From Solirubrobacter sp963792915 (GTDB taxonomy: Bacteria > Actinomycetota > Thermoleophilia > Solirubrobacterales > Solirubrobacteraceae), in assembly GCA_963792915.1 (NCBI GenBank), contig CAWBYD010000004.1, positions 124,001 through 188,000 on the forward strand: a stretch of 64,000 nucleotides of DNA, written 5' to 3'. This document shows, piece after piece, positions 37,100 through 44,909 of the stretch (positions are counted from its first letter, which is position 1; the number at the start of each line of letters is the position of its first letter). A model generated the notes under the pieces. The model saw nothing but the letters and a program-made list of their open reading frames with translations. It was not told the DNA's origin and ran no database searches. The position numbers and the translations under genes were made by a program.

Positions 37100-38503
37100 C
37101 TACGTCGTGGACTGGACGGCCTCCCGGCGCACGCGGCGCTGCGGGGCCCGCACCTGGATCTCGCGCGCGGCGAAATAACTGCCGAGCACGACAAGCAGCG
37201 CCAGCGCCTGCGCGGCCAGCCCCTCCCACGTCGCATACAGCCCGAGCCAGCTGTTGGCCCAGATCGGCAGGTCGAACGCCGCCGGCGTGGCGGGCAGCCA
37301 GCCGAGGCCCTGCAGCACGTGGACGGTCGTGCCGGTCATCACCGCGAGCACGACCGCGATCAGCACACCGGTGGCGATCAGCATCTTCTTGTAGGGGAGC
37401 TTGCGCTGGGCCGCGAACGTGATCGCGCCCACCGCGAGCGTGGCGGCCAGCCCGATGCTCGACCCGAGCACGCACGCGCCGGTACCGGCGCTCACCTGCA
37501 GGTTCTGCACGAACAGGACGGTCTCGAAGCCCTCGCGGTAGACGCTGGTGAGCCCCAGCAGCGCGAGCCCGGCGGCCTGGCCGGACAGGACGCCGAAGCG
37601 GTCGAGCTTCTCGAGCGCCTTGCGGCGGCGGTTGAAGCGGGCGATCCACTGGCTCCAGTAGACGCGATGGAAGAACCAGTTCGTCACCACGAGCAGCACC
37701 GCGATGGCCAGGATGCCGGTGATCGCCTCGAGCCGCAGCCCGCCGGTGCCGAGCTCGGAGACCAGCAGCTGCACGAGCGCCCAGGTGACGATCGTCGCCC
37801 CCAGCCCCGCGACGCCGCCGAGCAGCACCGGGCGGCGCAGGTGGCGCTTGGCGCCGACGAACGAGGCGGTGATCGCGGCGAGGATCAGCACCGCCTCGAG
37901 CCCCTCGCGGAAGACGAGGATCGCCGCGTCGGTCACCACGGTGCCCTTGCTCACCTTCACATCGCCGAGCGTCTGCTGGGCGATCGAGAGGCGCGAGCGC
38001 GCGGCCGCCACGGCGGCGCCGACGTCGCCGCGCTCGTCGAGCGCCGTCAGCAGCGCGAAGAACGGCGCGTCGAGCTCGCCGGCGCGGGCGCCGAGCCGGC
38101 GGCGCACCCCGGCCGTGGCCGCGTAGGCGTCGAGCCCCGCGGCGACCGCGGCGCGGTGGTCGGGCGCGTCCTGCGTCCGCGTCAGCGCGGCGCGCGCGGC
38201 GCCGTAGGGATCGGCGGGCGCCGGTGTCGCGGCGGCGCCCGCGGCGGCGGCCTGCCGGGCCACCGTGGCCGCGAGCGGCCACGGATGCAGCACGTCGCGC
38301 GTCGCGGTCAGCGTGCGCTCGAGCTTCGCCAGCGCGGGCGACGGGTGGGCGACGGCGAGCAGGCGCACCTCGGTCCGCAGCCGGCCGGCGAGCGCCGCGT
38401 CGTGCGCGATCACCGCCTGCCGGTACTGGATCGAGACGTCGTCGAGCAGCGGCGCGCTCGCGCCCGGCGCGGCGAGCAGCGCCATCACGAGCAGGGCGCG
38501 CAT
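37100..38503 (-). CDS. FTR1 family iron permease with N-terminal extracytoplasmic domain
   Basis: 467 residues. A signal-like start (MRALLVMALLAAPGASA) leads to a helical extracytoplasmic region (about 20-195), then seven membrane helices with the two iron-motif helices FREGLEAVLI and YREGFETVLF. FTR1 proteins import Fe(III)/Fe(II) coupled to oxidation. It overlaps the upstream EfeO-like frame by one base (TGATG), making it the second FTR1 permease in a single iron operon. A C-terminal basic tail (RAPQRRVRREA) is cytoplasmic. Confidence 0.88.
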   Translation of the reverse strand: MRALLVMALLAAPGASAPLLDDVSIQYRQAVIAHDAALAGRLRTEVRLLAVAHPSPALAKLERTLTATRDVLHPWPLAATVARQAAAAGAAATPAPADPYGAARAALTRTQDAPDHRAAVAAGLDAYAATAGVRRRLGARAGELDAPFFALLTALDERGDVGAAVAAARSRLSIAQQTLGDVKVSKGTVVTDAAILVFREGLEAVLILAAITASFVGAKRHLRRPVLLGGVAGLGATIVTWALVQLLVSELGTGGLRLEAITGILAIAVLLVVTNWFFHRVYWSQWIARFNRRRKALEKLDRFGVLSGQAAGLALLGLTSVYREGFETVLFVQNLQVSAGTGACVLGSSIGLAATLAVGAITFAAQRKLPYKKMLIATGVLIAVVLAVMTGTTVHVLQGLGWLPATPAAFDLPIWANSWLGLYATWEGLAAQALALLVVLGSYFAAREIQVRAPQRRVRREAVQSTT

Positions 38504-39213
38504 CAGTCGGCGAGCGCGTCCGAGACCTGGGCGAGCGGCTTGGCGAGGCTCGCGACGAGGGCGCTGAGCTGCTTGCGCTCGGCGCCGTCGACGGTCTCAT
38601 AGCTCGGGAACGCGTCGCCGGTCCGGAGCGTCTCCAGCTCCGCCTGCACGGCGTCGAAGCGCCGGCTGACCGTGTCCGCGAGCTGCGGGTCCTTGGCGCG
38701 CACGGCGGGCGCGAGCAGGCCGAACGTCGTCTGCGCGCCGTTGATGTTGGCCTTGAAGTCCGACAGGTCGGTGTGCGAGTAGCGGTCCTCCTCGCCGCTG
38801 ATCTTCGAGGAGGCGACTTCGCCGAGCAGGCCGTTGGCGCCGTTGGCCAGCTCGTCGGGCTGGTAGGTCAGCGTGCGCGTCTTGCGCTCGAGCGTCTCGC
38901 AGTCGGCCAGCAGCTTGTCGGCGATCGCGTCCAGGCCCTTGGTCGTGTTGCGCTGCCACAGCGCCTGCTCGATGCGGTGGAAGCCCGTCCACTCGTCGCC
39001 CTGCTTGACGTCGTTGACGCGGGCGTCGATGTCGGGGTCGAGCGTGCCGAAGCTCTCGGCCACCGGCTCGATCGTCTCGTAGGGGACGCGCGCGGCGGCG
39101 AACCGCTGCTTGGCCTGCTCGACGTCGCCGGCCTTGACGGCGGCGACGAACGGCTTGACCTTGGCGACGAGATCCGCGGCCTGGGTGGCGACGTAGCTCT
39201 GGTAGCCGGACAC
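38503..39213 (-). CDS. EfeO imelysin-type iron-binding domain (3' part of EfeU-EfeO fusion after a +1 shift)
   Basis: This frame holds the M75/imelysin helical domain of EfeO: TLDPDIDARVNDVKQGDEWT, GFHRIEQALWQR, SGEEDRYSHTDLSDFKANI. The domain binds iron outside the membrane for the EfeU permease. Homology continues upstream of the first ATG as SLAATDPRLQAAVSGYQSYV, up to about 39250, where it joins the cupredoxin domain encoded in the neighbouring frame. So it is not an independent gene but the end of the preceding one, displaced by one extra C at about 39250-39251. Confidence 0.8.
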   Translation of the reverse strand: MSGYQSYVATQAADLVAKVKPFVAAVKAGDVEQAKQRFAAARVPYETIEPVAESFGTLDPDIDARVNDVKQGDEWTGFHRIEQALWQRNTTKGLDAIADKLLADCETLERKTRTLTYQPDELANGANGLLGEVASSKISGEEDRYSHTDLSDFKANINGAQTTFGLLAPAVRAKDPQLADTVSRRFDAVQAELETLRTGDAFPSYETVDGAERKQLSALVASLAKPLAQVSDALAD

Positions 39214-40447
39214 CGCGGCCTGCAGGCGCGGGTCGGTCGCGGCGAGCGACCTGCTCGCCCCCGACGGTCAGGACGCCGGTCGCGGCCGTCGTCCCCCCGG
39301 GGCAGCTGAGCGTGTAGGTGCCGGGCTGGAGCGTCAGCGTGAAGGAGCCCGAGAGGCCGGCGACGAGGTTCTCCTTCTCGCCGAGGATGCGCGCGCCGCT
39401 CATCAGCTCGAGCTCGCTCACGCGGCCGGTGCCGGCGTTCGTGACCTTGAACGTCGTGCGGCCGGCGTCGATCTTCAGCGTCGCCGGGTCACAGCCGGCG
39501 TCGGTGAGCTTGATCTCGACCTGGCGCCCGCCGGCGGCCGAGGCGCCCTTGGAGTCGCTCCCGCAGCCGGTCAGCACGACCGCGACCAGCACCAGCACGG
39601 CGGCGACGCTCGCCACCTGGGTCACCTGGGCGCGCGCCGGGCGGCGCGCGCGGGCGGGCCAGAGCACGTAGGCCAGCGCCGGGACTCCGAAGAGGACGTA
39701 GCCGGTCACCTCGGCCGTGACGGGCTGCGGCTGCCACCCGAGCATCCCGGTCAGCAGCGCCGACGTCCAGGTGCCGGGCACGACGAGCCACGTGAGGTCG
39801 AGCGCCTGGCCCTGGCCGGCGTTCAGCCAGCCGGCCTCGTGCGCGGTGTGCAGCGAGCTGGCCACGAGCCCGGCCGCCACCAGCACGAGCACGACCCCGG
39901 TGAAGCGGAAGAAGCGGGCGAGGTTGAGCCGGATGCCGCCGCGATAGATCGCGACGCCGATCGCCACCGCCGTCGCCAGGCCGAGGAAGGCGCCCGCGCC
40001 GCCGGTCGCGGGGTCCTCGGCGTTCTGCAGCACCGCGAGCAGGAAGACGACGGTCTCCAGGCCTTCACGGATCACGGCGAAGAACGCCATCGCGATCAGC
40101 GCCTTGGCCGAGCCCTCCTTGAGCGCGTCGCCGGCGCGCGCCCGCAGCTGCCCGGACAGGTCGCGGGCGTGCCGGCGCATCCACACGATCATGAAGCTGA
40201 CGACGCCGATCGCGGCGATGCCGACGACGGTCTCCAGGCCCTCCTGCCGGCGCTGCGGCAACTCCTGGTCGAGCACCTGCAGCGCGACGCCGACGGCGAC
40301 GCAGATCGCGACGGCCCCGGCCACGCCGAGCGCCATCGGCCGCAGCGCGTCGCGGCGGCCCTCCTGCCGAAGGAACGTGGCGATGATTCCGACGATGAGG
40401 GCGGCCTCGACGCCTTCGCGCAGGCCGATGATGAACGTGGGCAGCAT
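38597..40447 (-). CDS. efeU: EfeU permease fused to EfeO cupredoxin domain (frame broken near 39250)
   Basis: Residues 1-270 are the EfeU/FTR1 permease with seven helices and the motifs GLREGVEAALIVG and IREGLETVVFLL. An eighth helix (AAVLVLVAVVLTGCGSDS) looks like the lipoprotein signal peptide of EfeO, now internal. It is followed by the EfeO cupredoxin domain (EIKLTDAGCDPATLKIDAG, LQPGTYTLSCPGGTT), to about residue 399. Beyond 39250 the frame is nonsense while EfeO homology continues one base over. Restoring one base gives a single EfeU-EfeO polypeptide of about 647 residues. It imports iron; no EfeB peroxidase is nearby. A 14-bp palindrome lies 14 bp upstream of the ATG. Confidence 0.85.
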   Translation of the reverse strand: MLPTFIIGLREGVEAALIVGIIATFLRQEGRRDALRPMALGVAGAVAICVAVGVALQVLDQELPQRRQEGLETVVGIAAIGVVSFMIVWMRRHARDLSGQLRARAGDALKEGSAKALIAMAFFAVIREGLETVVFLLAVLQNAEDPATGGAGAFLGLATAVAIGVAIYRGGIRLNLARFFRFTGVVLVLVAAGLVASSLHTAHEAGWLNAGQGQALDLTWLVVPGTWTSALLTGMLGWQPQPVTAEVTGYVLFGVPALAYVLWPARARRPARAQVTQVASVAAVLVLVAVVLTGCGSDSKGASAAGGRQVEIKLTDAGCDPATLKIDAGRTTFKVTNAGTGRVSELELMSGARILGEKENLVAGLSGSFTLTLQPGTYTLSCPGGTTAATGVLTVGGEQVARRDRPAPAGRGVRLPELRRHPGRGSRRQGQAVRRRRQGRRRRAGQAAVRRRARPLRDDRAGGRELRHARPRHRRPRQRRQAGRRVDGLPPHRAGAVAAQHDQGPGRDRRQAAGRLRDARAQDAHADLPARRAGQRRQRPARRSRLLEDQRRGGPLLAHRPVGLQGQHQRRADDVRPARARRARQGPAARGHGQPALRRRAGGAGDAPDRRRVPEL

Positions 40448-40461
40448 CAGCTCTCTGGTCG

Positions 40462-40475
40462 TTAGGGGACCCTAA
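40462..40475 (-). promoter_or_regulatory. 14-bp palindrome upstream of the iron-uptake operon
   Basis: TTAGGG-TC-CCCTAA on the minus strand, 14 bp before the EfeU ATG and just after a TTTATT -10-like element. Half-sites TTAGG/CCTAA are those of DtxR/IdeR boxes, but the spacing is shorter than the 19-bp consensus, so a metalloregulator of another type is possible. Confidence 0.45.
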
Positions 40476-40666
40476 TAAACTCCTACCGTACCAGTGGGAA
40501 TAGCGAGATGCGTTACCGCAGCGCTGCATCTCCAAGCGCGAGCGCGAGCTGCGCCACCACGTAGCTGGTCAGCATGCATACACGCCGAGAAACGGTGCGC
40601 CGCCTCGCACGGGCCTCTCATCTTGTGCGATTGCGGTTCCTCGTTCGTACTGGGACCTTCGTCGCA

Positions 40667-41083
40667 ATGGACGTGTCGGCCTTGGCTCTGTTCCTCGCGC
40701 CTTTGCTCGGAGCGCTCGTGAAGTCCGCCGGCATCGCGGCCAGCGAGCGCGCGACGGAGGCGATCGGCGAGTCGGTGTGGGAGCACGCCCGCCGGTTGTG
40801 GGCGCGGCTGCGCCCGGCCGTGGAGAGCAAGCCCGCCGCCGAGGAGGCGGTGCAGGACGTCGTCGACCACCCGGACAACGAGACGGCCCGCACGGTGTTC
40901 ACGTGGCAACTGCAGAAGCTGCTCGACTCCGACGCGGCGCTGCGGGCCGACATCGAGCAGCTGTGGGCGGAGCGCCCGCAGGCCGGCGTCGTGGCGGGCG
41001 AGCGCGGCGTGGCGGTCGGCGGCAGCATCGACCGGGCGACGATCATCACCGGCGACCGGAACGTCCTGCGCGGCGACCCGTGA
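40667..41083 (+). CDS. Small helical adaptor-like protein coupled to the STAND NTPase
   Basis: 138 residues. The N-terminal hydrophobic/amphipathic helix (DVSALALFLAPLLGALVKSA) is followed by helical segments (AIGESVWEHARRLWARLRP, FTWQLQKLLDSDAALRADIE) and a C-terminal tail GVAVGGSIDRATIITGDRNV. The helical core resembles the small alpha domains found beside NLR-like NTPases. The tail recurs, in related form (VAVEGDIRDSILVLGDHNVL), at the N-terminus of the next protein, whose GTG overlaps this stop (GTGA). Shared short motifs of this kind mediate partner recruitment in NLR-like systems; that role here is inference. ATG 40667 was chosen because upstream codons lack coding character. Confidence 0.75.
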   Translation: MDVSALALFLAPLLGALVKSAGIAASERATEAIGESVWEHARRLWARLRPAVESKPAAEEAVQDVVDHPDNETARTVFTWQLQKLLDSDAALRADIEQLWAERPQAGVVAGERGVAVGGSIDRATIITGDRNVLRGDP

Positions 41084-43560
41084 GCGCCCAGCCGCACCGC
41101 GATCGAAGCGTCGCCGTCGAGGGCGACATCCGCGACTCGATCCTGGTGCTGGGCGACCACAACGTGCTCGACGTCCGGCTCGGCAACGACGCGATCCTCC
41201 AGCGCTGGCTCGACCACGGCGACGTGCGGATCGAGCGCCGCGCGCCGGGCGCTCCGCCGCCGCCGTTCCCCGACCGCGTGGACCGCGACGACGAGCTCGC
41301 CGCCCTCGGCTCCGCGGCCGGCCATGTGAACCTGCACGGCACCGGCGGCATCGGCAAGACCTACATCGTGCTCGCGGCGCTCGGCGCCGGAGGCGTCTTT
41401 CTCGACGCGGCGCAGCGTCCGGTCGACGACCTCCTGCAGGCGCTCGTGGAGGCGCTGTTCGACGGTCCGCCCGGCGTGGTCCTCCGGCCGGAGCGGCGCC
41501 AACGCGAGCTCGCCGGCGTCCAGGAGCGGCTGGCGCTCGACGACGTGCGGCTGACGCCTCAGGACGCTCAGCGGCTGCTCACCGAGGCGCCCAACTGCCG
41601 GTTCGTGGTGGCCTCGCGCCGGCGCACGCTCATGCACGCCCAGTCGGTGCGGGTGTCCGGTCTGCCGCTCGAGTTCGCGACGTCCGTGATCGCCGACGGG
41701 CTCGGGCGTCCGCTGCGCCCGGACGAGGAGGCCGGCGCGCGCGAGCTCGCCGAGCGCCTCGGCGGCCATCCGCTGATGCTCCGGCAGGCCGCGGGACTGG
41801 CGGGCGACACGGGGATCGTGCTGGCCGAGCTGGCGCAGGCGCTCGGGACCGAGGACCCCGTTCGCGCGCTCAGCGCGCGGCTGCAGGCCGCCCTGACGCC
41901 CGAGGACCGCGAGCTGCTGGCCGAACTGGCGAGCGCCGGCGGCGCCCCGCTCTCCCCCGGCTGCGTCACGGCATTGGGCGGCCCGGCGGACGCCGCCGAG
42001 CGGCTGCCCGCGCTCGAGTCACGCGCGCTCGTGCAATCGCACAGCCCGCGCTACTCGCTCGCCGGGGCGCTCGCCGAAGCACCGCCCGAAGCGGGCCGGG
42101 TCGGCGCCGAAGCCGCCGCGACGGCGCTCGCCGCCTGGGCCGAGCGGCGCGACCCCGCAGAGGTGCTCGACGAGTCGGCCGCGCTGCTCGCGGTCCTCCG
42201 GCGCGCGGACGGCGCGGCCGCGATCGGCCTCGCCCGCGCGGTCGAGCGCCCGCTCGCGCTCGGCCGGCGATGGGCGTCGTGGCACGAGGCGCTGTCGGTG
42301 CTGCGGGAGGCCGCGGCCGCCGCCGGGGACGCATCGAGCGAGGCGCACGCACTCCACCAGCTGGGCACCCGGGCCTACGCGCTGGGGGACGCCGCAGAGG
42401 CCGTCGCGCTGCTCGAGCAGGCGCTTGCGCTGCGCAGACAACTCGGCGAGTCCCAAGGTGTGGCCAACACGCAGCACAATCTCGATTTCATCGGCTACGG
42501 CGGCCCACCGCCGTCGGACGGCGACGATGACGAGCCCGGCGGCGGCGGTTCGGGCCGGCGCGGGCTCCGCGCCCTGCTCGCGGGCGGGGTGGCGGCGCTC
42601 GTGGTGGGCGGCGTCGTGGCGATCGTCGCGCTCGGCAACGCCGGGGGAGGCGGCGGCGGAGACGGAGGCGGGGGAGCCGGCGCCGGCGGTGGCGGCGATC
42701 CGCCCGTGTTGAAGGCCACGATCGTCGCGCCGCGCGCGGGCGCGACGTTCACGGCGGGTACCGCGATCCGCGCGCGCTTCAAATGCACCGAGGGCGTCAC
42801 GTGCCGCGCCGCCGTGCGTCGCGGTCGGGTCGGCGCGCCGCGGTCGCTCCCCGCCTCGTCGTGGAAGGCCGTCAAGCCAGGCGGCCGCCTGCCCAACCAG
42901 CGCGGCAGCTTCACGCTCGCCGTGGTGGCGACCGACACTGCGGGCAACACGGCGCGCGACTCCGCCGCCTACGGCGTGCTGCCGGCGCCGGCCCTCGCGG
43001 CGTGCGCCGACGGGCGCGACAACGACGGCGACGGGCTGGTCGACCGTAAGGACCCGGGCTGCACGTCGGCGACCGACGACGACGAGGCGAACGTCTCCGC
43101 CAAGGCGGCGTGCGCGGACGGGCGCGACAACGACGGCGACGGGCTGATCGACGGCAAGGATCCGGGCTGCACGTCGGCGACCGACGACGACGAGGCGAAC
43201 GTCTCCGCCAAGGCGGCGTGCGCGGACGGGCGCGACAACGACGGCGACGGGCTGATCGACGGCAAGGATCCGGGCTGCACGTCGGCGACCGACGACGACG
43301 AGGCGAACGTCTCCGCCAAGGCGGCGTGCGCGGACGGGCGCGACAACGACGGCGACGGGCTGATCGACGGCAAGGACCCGGGCTGCGCGTCCGCGACCGA
43401 CGACGACGAGACCAACAGCACGCCGGCCTGCAGCGACCAGCTGGACAACGACGACGACGGGCTGATCGACAGCAACGATCCGGGGTGCGATTCGCGGACG
43501 GACAACGACGAGACCGATCCGCCCGTGACGCCCAGCGTCTCGCCACAGCCGGTCGAATAG
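41080..43560 (+). CDS. Membrane-anchored STAND/NB-ARC-like NTPase with extracellular calcium-type repeats
   Basis: 826 residues. 10-32: motif shared with the upstream protein. About 65-350: NB-ARC-like ATPase with Walker A GTGGIGKT (87-94), Walker B LALDDV (151-156), sensor FVVASRR and the GGHPLMLRQAAGL motif. About 350-480: winged-helix and short TPR-like helices (AHALHQLGTRAYALGDAAEA). About 495-515: one membrane helix (LLAGGVAALVVGGVVAIVAL) with Arg on the N-terminal side, so the NTPase is inside. Then a Gly-rich linker, an Ig-like domain (about 545-637) and five 36-residue repeats with CADGRDNDGDGLIDGKDPGC, a thrombospondin type 3-like calcium pattern with paired Cys. No effector enzyme is fused. 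It may transduce an outside signal to the NTPase, or the reverse. Confidence 0.88.
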   Translation: MSAQPHRDRSVAVEGDIRDSILVLGDHNVLDVRLGNDAILQRWLDHGDVRIERRAPGAPPPPFPDRVDRDDELAALGSAAGHVNLHGTGGIGKTYIVLAALGAGGVFLDAAQRPVDDLLQALVEALFDGPPGVVLRPERRQRELAGVQERLALDDVRLTPQDAQRLLTEAPNCRFVVASRRRTLMHAQSVRVSGLPLEFATSVIADGLGRPLRPDEEAGARELAERLGGHPLMLRQAAGLAGDTGIVLAELAQALGTEDPVRALSARLQAALTPEDRELLAELASAGGAPLSPGCVTALGGPADAAERLPALESRALVQSHSPRYSLAGALAEAPPEAGRVGAEAAATALAAWAERRDPAEVLDESAALLAVLRRADGAAAIGLARAVERPLALGRRWASWHEALSVLREAAAAAGDASSEAHALHQLGTRAYALGDAAEAVALLEQALALRRQLGESQGVANTQHNLDFIGYGGPPPSDGDDDEPGGGGSGRRGLRALLAGGVAALVVGGVVAIVALGNAGGGGGGDGGGGAGAGGGGDPPVLKATIVAPRAGATFTAGTAIRARFKCTEGVTCRAAVRRGRVGAPRSLPASSWKAVKPGGRLPNQRGSFTLAVVATDTAGNTARDSAAYGVLPAPALAACADGRDNDGDGLVDRKDPGCTSATDDDEANVSAKAACADGRDNDGDGLIDGKDPGCTSATDDDEANVSAKAACADGRDNDGDGLIDGKDPGCTSATDDDEANVSAKAACADGRDNDGDGLIDGKDPGCASATDDDETNSTPACSDQLDNDDDGLIDSNDPGCDSRTDNDETDPPVTPSVSPQPVE
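43003..43530 (+). repeat. 108-bp tandem repeats coding the calcium-type modules
   Basis: Units start at TGC 43003, 43111, 43219 and 43327 (period exactly 108 bp) with a diverged fifth at 43429. Units 2 and 3 are nearly identical at the base level, including third positions, so they arose by recent duplication and copy number may vary between strains. Confidence 0.9.
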
Positions 43561-43621
43561 CGCGCTTCCACGGCTGTACGCCGTCGGCGGGCTGAGCCGG
43601 CGCGCGCAGGCTCCCTTGACA

Positions 43622-43941
43622 CGGCCGGATCTGCAGGAACCGCCACGCTTGAGAGGGCCCTCGCGGCCGCGGCCCCCGCCGCCAAGGCCGCGCTCTCGCC
43701 ACAGCAGTCGGCCGTGCTCAACGCGCTGGTCGCGCGCCTTGTCCCGGCCGATGCCAACGGCCCGACGCGTATGCGACGTCGACGTTCGGCGCGCTGTTCA
43801 GCGCCCTTCCCGCGGATCATCGCCGACATCGAGTCCGGCAAGGCGACCGGGTTCGCGGGCGGCGTGGACACGTTCTTCGGGGCCCTCCACGAGCACACCC
43901 TCCAGGGCATGTACTCCGACCCCGTCTACGGCGGGACCTCC
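43622..43941 (+). pseudogene. Remnant of gluconate 2-dehydrogenase subunit 3-type gene
   Basis: Fragments in successive frames: LSPQQSAVLNALVARLVPAD then ANGP, YATSTFGALFSALPADH, then IADIESGKATGFAGGVDTFF with GALHEHTLQGMYSDPVYGG. These match the start, middle and HTLQG-x-x-DPxYGG end of the gluconate 2-dehydrogenase gamma-subunit family, but about 40 residues are missing in the centre, the frame changes twice and the C-terminus is absent. No dehydrogenase catalytic subunit is nearby. The 180 bp after it, up to 44120, show no gene. Confidence 0.65.
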
Positions 43942-44120
43942 TTGGCTAGCGCAAGCTCGCGAAGGAGCTTCCCACCTGGCGCCGCAATGCCTCAGCGACC
44001 GCGGATCGGTCGTCTACATGATGAACGGCGTCGGCCGCACATCGATCCACTACACAGCTTCTGACACGCGCCAACCAGCGCGCAAGCTTTCGCCAAGGCC
44101 GGCGGGCGAGGCTGGCGGCC

Positions 44121-44909
44121 ATGGAACGCATCCTCGACATCGCCAACCCCGCGCACCGCCGTGCCGCCGCCTACGCCACCGCACATGGGGAAGCGCTGTT
44201 CTACGCGTTCGGGAACTTCTGCGCGCTGGCGGCGCGGCCAGGGCTCGAGTCGATGGAGGCCATGAATCGCCTCAAGGGCCGGCCGCTGGACCAGGTCGGG
44301 AGCATCACGACCACGCCTGAGCGCGCGCAGCGCATGTTCGACTTCGAAGGGCTGGATCGCGCCCGGATCGCGGCGGTCATGGATGACCTGATGCAGCTCG
44401 GGCCGATCGGGTTCCGCGGCCCGGCGTCGTCGCTCGTGCCCGGGCACCTGACGTCCGACGGCACCGCGCAGCTGATCACGCCCGGCCACGCGTGCCCGTC
44501 GAACGCGCTGGTGGGCGAGATCCTGGAGCTGATCGGCGAGGAGCTGCTCTACATCACGTCCGCGAACACCTCGAGCCACGTGTCCAAGAAGATCGAGGCC
44601 GCGCACAACGAGATGCGCGAGATCCAGCGCGAGTTCGGCCAGCGCGACGACGTCGTGCTGATCGGCCACGCGAGCGAGCGCGCGGCCCGCCGGCGCTATC
44701 CGGACCACCGGCCGTGCTCGACGTCGATCGTCGGCTTCGGTGCGGACGTCCTGACGCTCGAGCGGCTCGGCTCGCTCGGCACGGCCCACATCCGCGGGAT
44801 CGCCGCGCGCCACGGGTTCGAGCTCGCGATCGCCGACGGCGCGCGGACGCGCGTCCCGTCGCGGCGCCCGCGCGTGATCGCTCGCCCGCGCGCGCTGAGC
44901 GTCCGTTAG
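44121..44909 (+). CDS. YrdC/Sua5-like (TsaC family) protein
   Basis: 262 residues with the YrdC fold markers: MNRLKGRPLDQVGSITTTPE (Lys-x-Arg binding site), GFRGPASSLVPGHLTSDGTA, and LYITSANTSSHVSKK (the S-x-N motif). The family makes threonylcarbamoyl-AMP for the tRNA t6A modification or, in YciO-type members, has other roles. The sequence is divergent from the housekeeping form and has a C-terminal Arg-rich tail, so it may be a paralogue; a true tsaC may lie elsewhere. Its stop begins the foldback element at 44907. Confidence 0.78.
   Translation: MERILDIANPAHRRAAAYATAHGEALFYAFGNFCALAARPGLESMEAMNRLKGRPLDQVGSITTTPERAQRMFDFEGLDRARIAAVMDDLMQLGPIGFRGPASSLVPGHLTSDGTAQLITPGHACPSNALVGEILELIGEELLYITSANTSSHVSKKIEAAHNEMREIQREFGQRDDVVLIGHASERAARRRYPDHRPCSTSIVGFGADVLTLERLGSLGTAHIRGIAARHGFELAIADGARTRVPSRRPRVIARPRALSVR

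Noticed and set aside
37062..38600. Extension of the kinase frame upstream to 38600
   Set aside because: That part is antisense-frame Arg/Ala-rich sequence over the FTR1 gene; kinase homology begins at the GTG near 37061.
42911..43910. Minus-strand Ser/Pro-rich repeat proteins opposite the calcium-type repeats
   Set aside because: Mirror translation of the coding tandem repeat; no start, signal or homology.
43942..44120. Small open frames between the dehydrogenase remnant and the TsaC-like gene
   Set aside because: Short, no ribosome site and no recognisable motif.
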